A model generated the notes under the pieces. That model had not been told where the DNA came from, searched no databases, and saw only the letters and a list, made by a program, of their open reading frames with translations. Made by a program: the position numbers and the translations under genes. Source: Lethocerus indicus (taxonomy: Eukaryota; Arthropoda; Insecta; Hemiptera; Belostomatidae). Taken from it: a stretch of DNA of 64,000 bases. Where the stretch lies: assembly GCA_019843655.1 (NCBI GenBank), contig JACDQD010000007.1, positions 28,920,816 to 28,984,815 of the forward strand, read 5' to 3'. Of this stretch, positions 22,881 through 64,000 are shown piece after piece (the first letter of the stretch is position 1; each line of letters opens with the position of its first letter).

Positions 22881-23167
22881 AAACTAGGAGTTATTTCTGT
22901 TGTCGGGCGTCGAAAATTTTGAAGAATTGGAATTGCAATTATACCACAACCCTTGGGGGCCGTTGTGAAGCCCTCGAAGCCACGAAGTCCCCCCCACCCC
23001 CACCCCGTATTCAAGTACCCGTATTCAACTTAATCGGCCCACTCGAGGCCGACAATGGAAGCGTCGATTCGTCGAATTTCGAAAAAAGGGAAAAAAAAGG
23101 ATCGACCGTTGAAAAGGGCTCGAATCGTTGAGTTCTTTTGGCGTTGGCTCGATAGAAAGTTGAACTT

Positions 23168-23412
23168 TATTAACCCTCTACGGGGCCGAATTTTTATTTT
23201 AAATCCAAAAATATTGGGCCCCCCCCCAATTTTTTCGGGGTAACGAAAAATCAGCAATTATAAACCTGTATATGCGAATGAAAAAAATTGATATCGATAT
23301 TGGTTCTCTCGACAACGTTATAGGATTAAGATTTTGAGCTATAATTATTTTTGTAAAATCTCGATAAATTGAAATTCGACCTGAAAGTTACACGGACCCG
23401 TAGAGGTTAAAT
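23168..23412. mobile_element. Family C element, best-bounded copy
   Basis: TTAA then CCCTCTACGGGG on the left and CCGTAGAGG then TTAA on the right: inverted ends with TTAA duplication, about 240 bp. Inside are ATCAGCAATTATAAACCTGT, TGATATCGATATTGGTT and AAAATCTCGATAAATTGAAA. This piggyBac-like signature defines the family. Confidence 0.75.
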
Positions 23413-23465
23413 AAATATCGATTATTTTATGTATATTCAAAAATTATATTGCATTCGTTTGAATT

Positions 23466-24560
23466 ATGAGGCTGGTCCCGGTTTCGGCCTCTCGCCATCT
23501 TCAGTATTAGTTATTCGCGTATGTTAGAATAATTCTAAATTCTGTCTGTTCTTCAGCGGTTAACTTCTGAATTTTCAAGTTATCGCAATTCGTCGAAGAA
23601 AAGGTTTTTCTTCGTTCCGCCGCGCTGAAGGCGTCCTCCGGGTCGTTCCGCCACCGGCGGTGGCGAAATCGCGGAACGAAAATCTCCGTCCCCTTTCGAC
23701 ACGTTGTGGATATTTTTCTTCTTTTTTCCATTTTACATTTTCAGTCCACGGACGGACAGAATAGATCGCTCTGTCGCCGGGTCCGTTCGGCTCGCTTATT
23801 CACCATGAAATTGTCGTCTTCAGTAGCGTTCCGTCATCTTTCATTGTTCCACGGCCTCGTATATCGATACATCGGAGCGTCGCTTTTCTCAAATTATTTT
23901 TTCAAACTAAATACTCGTTGTTCCTATTAGCGCAAACACAAACCAGAGAATATTGTAATTTCAGTCCAAAGTCGCAGAAATTAAAAAAATACAACTTATA
24001 TATACATAATTAACACTTAGGCAACAATTACATTAAACAGCGATCTCCATGGTAACCTTCCTGGCAAGAAGTTTCACCGGCTTCCAAAACAGAAAATCTA
24101 GCTGAAAATTTTCCCCAAATAAATATCTTATATTCAATAATTAACTTCAACTATTTAAATGTACTAAATAATAAAGAGATTATATGTAAATTGAAACTGT
24201 ATAAATGGCTCGCGTAAGATTAAAGTTATATATAATAATACAATTCTCGGGGAATAAAATAGGGAAAGTTATTATAATTCTTGACCGCGGCAATAAATAC
24301 TGAAAAATTATTCTAACGTGGCCGAACCGGAATTTTTTTTATTCAAATTATTTATTCAAATTACACTGCCCACCGAATCGAGTGTTTCCGAGACATGCCA
24401 TATCGATTAACTGTTCGTTCTGATAATGCTTTTTTAACTCGTTAAATTTACGATATTCGCGAAATGCTTTTTGCTAAATTGTGTTTTCAGTCCGAGTACG
24501 CCGAAATTATAAAATCGGCCGTATTGAATTGTAAAATTTATGCGGTTAAGTAAAGTTATG
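23466..24560. other. Intergenic, unrecognised
   Basis: A short family A fragment at 23470-23505 and a minus-strand open frame 23731-23507 (with KLTAEEQTEFRIIL) that I do not recognise. The rest is AT-rich. Confidence 0.3.
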
Positions 24561-24960
24561 TTGTACATTGCAGATGAAACGATGGAATCTGCGCAATGAA
24601 ATATATTTCCCAATTTCTACGTCTACTTTCGACCCGCATTTCCAATCAATCCTCAGTACCCTACAAATAGTGCGGGGAAATAGGAAAATGGGTATTGAAA
24701 TATGCGTAAAAAATAACACCAATACTAGCTATATTTTATATTACCTAACTGATTGAACTGGGCCCCAACAACGGCGGAAACTGTATAAAATCGGTCGTAT
24801 TAAACCGTGAATTTACGCGGTTGAACTCAACGTTTGTAAAGTTACGGTTTGTCGTTAAATACAGATGAAATTTTCCGAAGCGGCTGAAGGGCGGGAATGT
24901 GCGTAGGAAAAAAATTACTAATATTGGTTTATATTTTATATACGACCTAACCGGGTACGA
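24500..24960. repeat. Degenerate direct duplication of about 250 bp
   Basis: AAATCGGCCGTATTGAATTG, TTTATGCGGTTAA and CAGATGAAACGATGG at 24511-24590 recur in degraded form at 24789-24880 (AAATCGGTCGTATTAAACCG, TTTACGCGGTTGA, CAGATGAAATTTTCC). Origin unknown. Confidence 0.5.
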
Positions 24961-25074
24961 GCGGATATAGCCGGGAAAAAGCCGAGTTATGTTTAAACTA
25001 ATAAAACTCGTTGCGCCCTAAAAAAGTCGCGAATAGAAAAAAAAAATTTTATCCTTCCTATATAATATAAACGG

Positions 25075-25150
25075 CGATGCCACTGCCATATTGATTTCGT
25101 CTTTGCTCGACTATAAGACGCGCCCTCGTGTTGTACTCTATTCTCTGAAT
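25075..25150 (+). repeat. Dispersed repeat shared with 30690-30770
   Basis: ATAAACGGCGATGCCACTGC and CATATTGATTTCGT are identical at both places and then diverge. The family is not identified. Confidence 0.6.
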
Positions 25151-25187
25151 TCATTCGAAACAAAGTCATCAAAAATGATTTTACACA

Positions 25188-26068
25188 TCCAAAACACTTT
25201 GGAAACATTTTTCAACCGCATAACGTACAAAATTACAAAACATAAATTTATTACAAAACAATTCATCTATATTTTGTCCGCGAATCATGATGATGTTTTT
25301 TTAAATCATTAGTTATACTATTCCTTCTTCACTATCCGAACTAAATCTGGTCTTGTTCTGTTCTTCCCCGTGGGTGAAATAATTTTATAAAATTTAATAT
25401 TACATTTTAAGTTTTATATTAATTAAAACGTTATTTAAATTAAATGTTATTTATGAATTAAACGTACAACTGACGCATAATTGTCCAAAAACTCTGAGTT
25501 CAACTCTGAAAACTTATCAAGAATTATCGTATTCGCTCGAAATATGATCGACCTGAAACGCTCTTTACTGATAAATAAAATGAAGTCGTATATATTGAAT
25601 AAATTGAATAAAAAGGGGAATTATTGGGCCACTTTCAAAATAAAAAACGTAGTGGGGTTAAGTCTGAAAAAATTTGTGTGTCCGAAGAATTATCGTATTC
25701 GCTCCGTATTCCGAGCGAATACGATAATTCTTGATAACTTTTCAGAGTTGACCTCAGAGTTTTTGGACAATTATGCGTCAGTTGTACGTTTAATTATTAT
25801 AAAACTTGAAATGTAATATTAGATTTTATAAAATTATTTCACCCACGGGGAAGAACAGAACAAGACCAGATTTAGTTCGTATAGTGAAGAAGACATAGTA
25901 TAAATAATGATTTTAAAAAAACATCATCATGATTCGCGGACAAAATATAGATGAATTGTTTTGTAATAAATTTATGTTTTGTAATTTTGTACGTGTTTTG
26001 GATCGACCTGAAATGCTCTTTACTGATAAATAAAATGAAGTCGTATATATTAAATAAATTGAATAAAA
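25188..26068. repeat. Large inverted repeat with about 300-350 bp arms
   Basis: The left arm (25188-25540) and right arm (25711-26003) are near-perfect reverse complements: CCAAAACAC against GTGTTTTGG at the outer ends, and CAAGAATTATCGTATTCGCT against AGCGAATACGATAATTCTTG at the inner ends. The 170-bp spacer starts with a 65-bp unit (GATCGACCTGAAACGCTCTT onward) that is repeated directly after the right arm (26003-26068). The transcript would fold into a long hairpin. Mirrored open frames are a consequence of the symmetry. Confidence 0.85.
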
Positions 26069-26348
26069 TGGGGGGGTTTGGTGGTGAGGGGGGACAAATA
26101 CAAACAATTTTTATTTCTTTAAATACAAATATTAAATCGATACAACGATATATACAAGTGGTGATTTCTGCACGCATCTTACTACATTTATATACTTAAG
26201 TGTTATAATATATTAAACACGAATTTCAGGGGCCGCGGCGGGGGGGGAAGTTTCGATATACTGTTTTCTGTATTTAAAAAAATGCGATTTTCCCTTTTCA
26301 GATTTCGTCCGGGAGAGCGGATAAACGGAAATTAGGGGAATAGAAAAC

Positions 26349-55173
<28,825 letters not shown>

Positions 55174-55433
55174 TTCGAATCGATCTACGCATCCACGAAT
55201 TTCAATTTGAATTTCCCGTATTGGTATTGATCGCGGATCTCAGGAGGTGGAAATTTTAAAACCGGAGTAAAATATATTTCGAGGAAAAATTCCCCCCGCC
55301 CTACACTTATACCCCCACGGGCGGAAAAGGAGGAAAATATTTTCAACAACAAAAAGAAAAAACTGAAGAAACTAATGCACAACAATATTTTAGATATAGA
55401 TTCGGATAAAACTTATATTTGAAACAAAAAAAA

Positions 55434-55464
<31 letters not shown>

Positions 55465-55471
55465 TGTAAAT

Positions 55472-55477
55472 AATAAA
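55472..55477 (+). terminator. Candidate aminopeptidase polyadenylation signal
   Basis: AATAAA about 300 bases after the stop, beyond a short (AT)n. Other weaker candidates follow. Confidence 0.35.
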
Positions 55478-55664
55478 TCGAAAATATCTACATTTTAAAT
55501 AACATGTACAATAGTGAATGACAAAAGAAATAATGAAATATAGAAATAAAAACCGTATAATGAAATATTTACAGATGGTCTTATTAATACTTGCTCCCGC
55601 ATCGTTTCGATATTTTTCTTTTTTGTTTTTTTTTTTTCGGTCAGTCGGAAAGTAAAAAAATTCT

Positions 55665-56025
55665 CTAGGTTCGTCATGTTTCTGTCTCCTCTCTCACTGC
55701 GGTTTGGTCTTTTGCTAGACCGGTTTCGGCCGCTCGCCGTCTTCAGTAGCGCTGTCAGTCACTTTGGATGTTTTCCATTCTCGCTGTCACTTGTACTGTA
55801 GTGTTGTTGTTTGTGAAAGTGACAGTGGGCAGTGAGAGGATGCCCCCGAAAAAACATCCAAAGTGCTGACAGTGACTGACACAGCGCTACTGAAGATGGC
55901 GAGCGGCCGAAACCCCCCCCGGTCTAGCAAAAGACCGAACAGCAGCGAGACGTGAGGAGACGGAAACGTCACGAACCTCCACAGTTGTATTCCAACCCTT
56001 CGCAGGCCGCAGAACGGGTATTGTT
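55665..56025. mobile_element. Family A copy between the convergent genes
   Basis: Left modules from TTCGTCATGTTTCTGTCTCC, inverted half from TTGTGAAAGTGACAGTGGGC to TTCGCAGGCCGCAGAACGGG, ending about 75 bp from the PRPF40 stop. Confidence 0.8.
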
Positions 56026-56095
56026 AAAAAATTCTCGATTATATAGGTCGTAAAAAAAGAAAAAAAAAAAAGGGAAAAAACCGGACTAAAGTCGG

Positions 56096-63408
<7,313 letters not shown>

Positions 63409-63477
63409 CTGAAACGATTGAAAACAACGTATATATTAAAACAAAACATTCCGTCGTTTCGTACATTCCACAGCGAT

Positions 63478-63842
63478 ATACGAGGTCCGTTCAAAGAGTA
63501 TCGCGAATTTTAAATTTCCGCGAAATAAGCCTCATGTTTGTATCTCACTTATACGCCGACAATTTCGGCCGTCGTGAATATTTTTCAGTTAATCTTTTCT
63601 TGCACATTTTTTTTGTTGGTTCGTCTTCGATTTTTATCCATTCCGAAAAATGGATCGGAGAGAATCCGCGTCGAATTTTGCGTGAAAAACAGAATTAAGT
63701 GCGCGAAAGCGTATCGAACGGTGAAGCCGAGAAGATGTGAACGACAAAAGGTCAAAAACGGACAAATTGATGTATTCTCGCCGCAGGGTAGAACAGTCGA
63801 TATAACGAATATTACTTGCAAGTTATGCGCAAGTTGCGCCCG
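63478..63842 (+). mobile_element. Mariner 5' fragment of a second type
   Basis: Begins CGAGGTCCGTTCAAAGAGTA followed by TCGCGAATTTTAAAT. At about 63655-63730 it reads RIRVEFCVKNRIKCAKAYRT, resembling the mariner transposase start (M-R-IKFCVK-GK-A-ETFEML). It is truncated by a family A fragment. Confidence 0.65.
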
Positions 63843-63976
63843 ACACCGCTACTGAAGATGGCGAGCGGCCAAAAGCGCAGTCTGGCGCACGCAAAAGGAC
63901 AGACCAGCGGGAGGAGACGAAAATATACGAAATCTTCGATATTCCATCAACTCGCAGACAACAAAACAGGTACGTT
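63840..63976. mobile_element. Family A right-half fragment
   Basis: ACCGCTACTGAAGATGGCGA, GGGAGGAGACGAAAATATAC and CGCAGACAACAAAACAGG. Confidence 0.75.
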
Positions 63977-64000
63977 AAACTAACAATAATTATTTCGCTA

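Noticed and set aside
23507..23731. 74-codon minus frame with KLTAEEQTEFRIIL
   Set aside because: It looks somewhat protein-like but there are no flanking exons, homologous domain or conserved context.
25481..25816. 111-codon frame in the spacer and right arm of the inverted repeat
   Set aside because: It spans the palindrome, has a mirrored counterpart and resembles no protein.

Overview
This is eukaryotic nuclear DNA, almost certainly from an arthropod and most likely an insect. The evidence is animal gene families with many short GC-richer exons, AT-rich introns with GT-AG borders, (AT)n and (TC)n microsatellites, and abundant mariner, piggyBac-like, Merlin-like and Jockey-like relics. 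Mariner ends close to TTGGGTTGGCAACTAAGTAA resemble those known from insect genomes. The species cannot be named from the window. There is no operon, CRISPR array or prokaryotic system.

Four conserved genes are present. On the minus strand, 917-3962 holds the first five coding exons of an ADAM17/TACE-like metalloprotease that runs off the left edge. Just upstream of it, 4792-13268 is a complete nine-exon DCAF13 (Sof1/WDSOF1) gene of 444 codons for ribosome biogenesis. From 13269 to 26300 there is no recognisable coding gene, only repeats and a candidate TATA promoter with an untranslated first exon (about 18517-18590). On the plus strand, 26349-55173 is a 17-exon M1 aminopeptidase N-like gene stretched by satellite-filled introns. 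On the minus strand, 56096-63408 carries the last seven exons of PRPF40, whose 5' end lies beyond the right edge. The aminopeptidase and PRPF40 converge with about 920 bp between stop codons.

Nearly everything between exons is repetitive. Family A is a foldback element with long inverted modules and terminal CCTGTTTTGTGGTCTGCGAG, present about 25 times. Family B (ends near GTACCCAAAAGTAATCGACA) and family K (ends GGTACTTTT) are short inverted-repeat elements. Families C and J have TTAA-flanked CCCTCT or CCCATT/CCCTTT ends, like piggyBac derivatives. Family E is associated with (TA)n tracts. Coding relics include a Merlin-type transposase with inverted ends (44092-45894), a piggyBac-type fragment nested in a family A copy (8676-9253), two kinds of mariner and Jockey-like reverse transcriptase fragments. 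One aminopeptidase intron holds a 3.5-kb array of a 104-bp satellite bracketed by a roughly 22-bp minisatellite.

The most notable observation is at the aminopeptidase 3' end. The splice acceptor and first 13 bases of the last exon occur three times, and the conserved C-terminal frame is one base out of register with the third acceptor. The four genes have unrelated housekeeping or secretory roles, and I see no sign that they work as one pathway.
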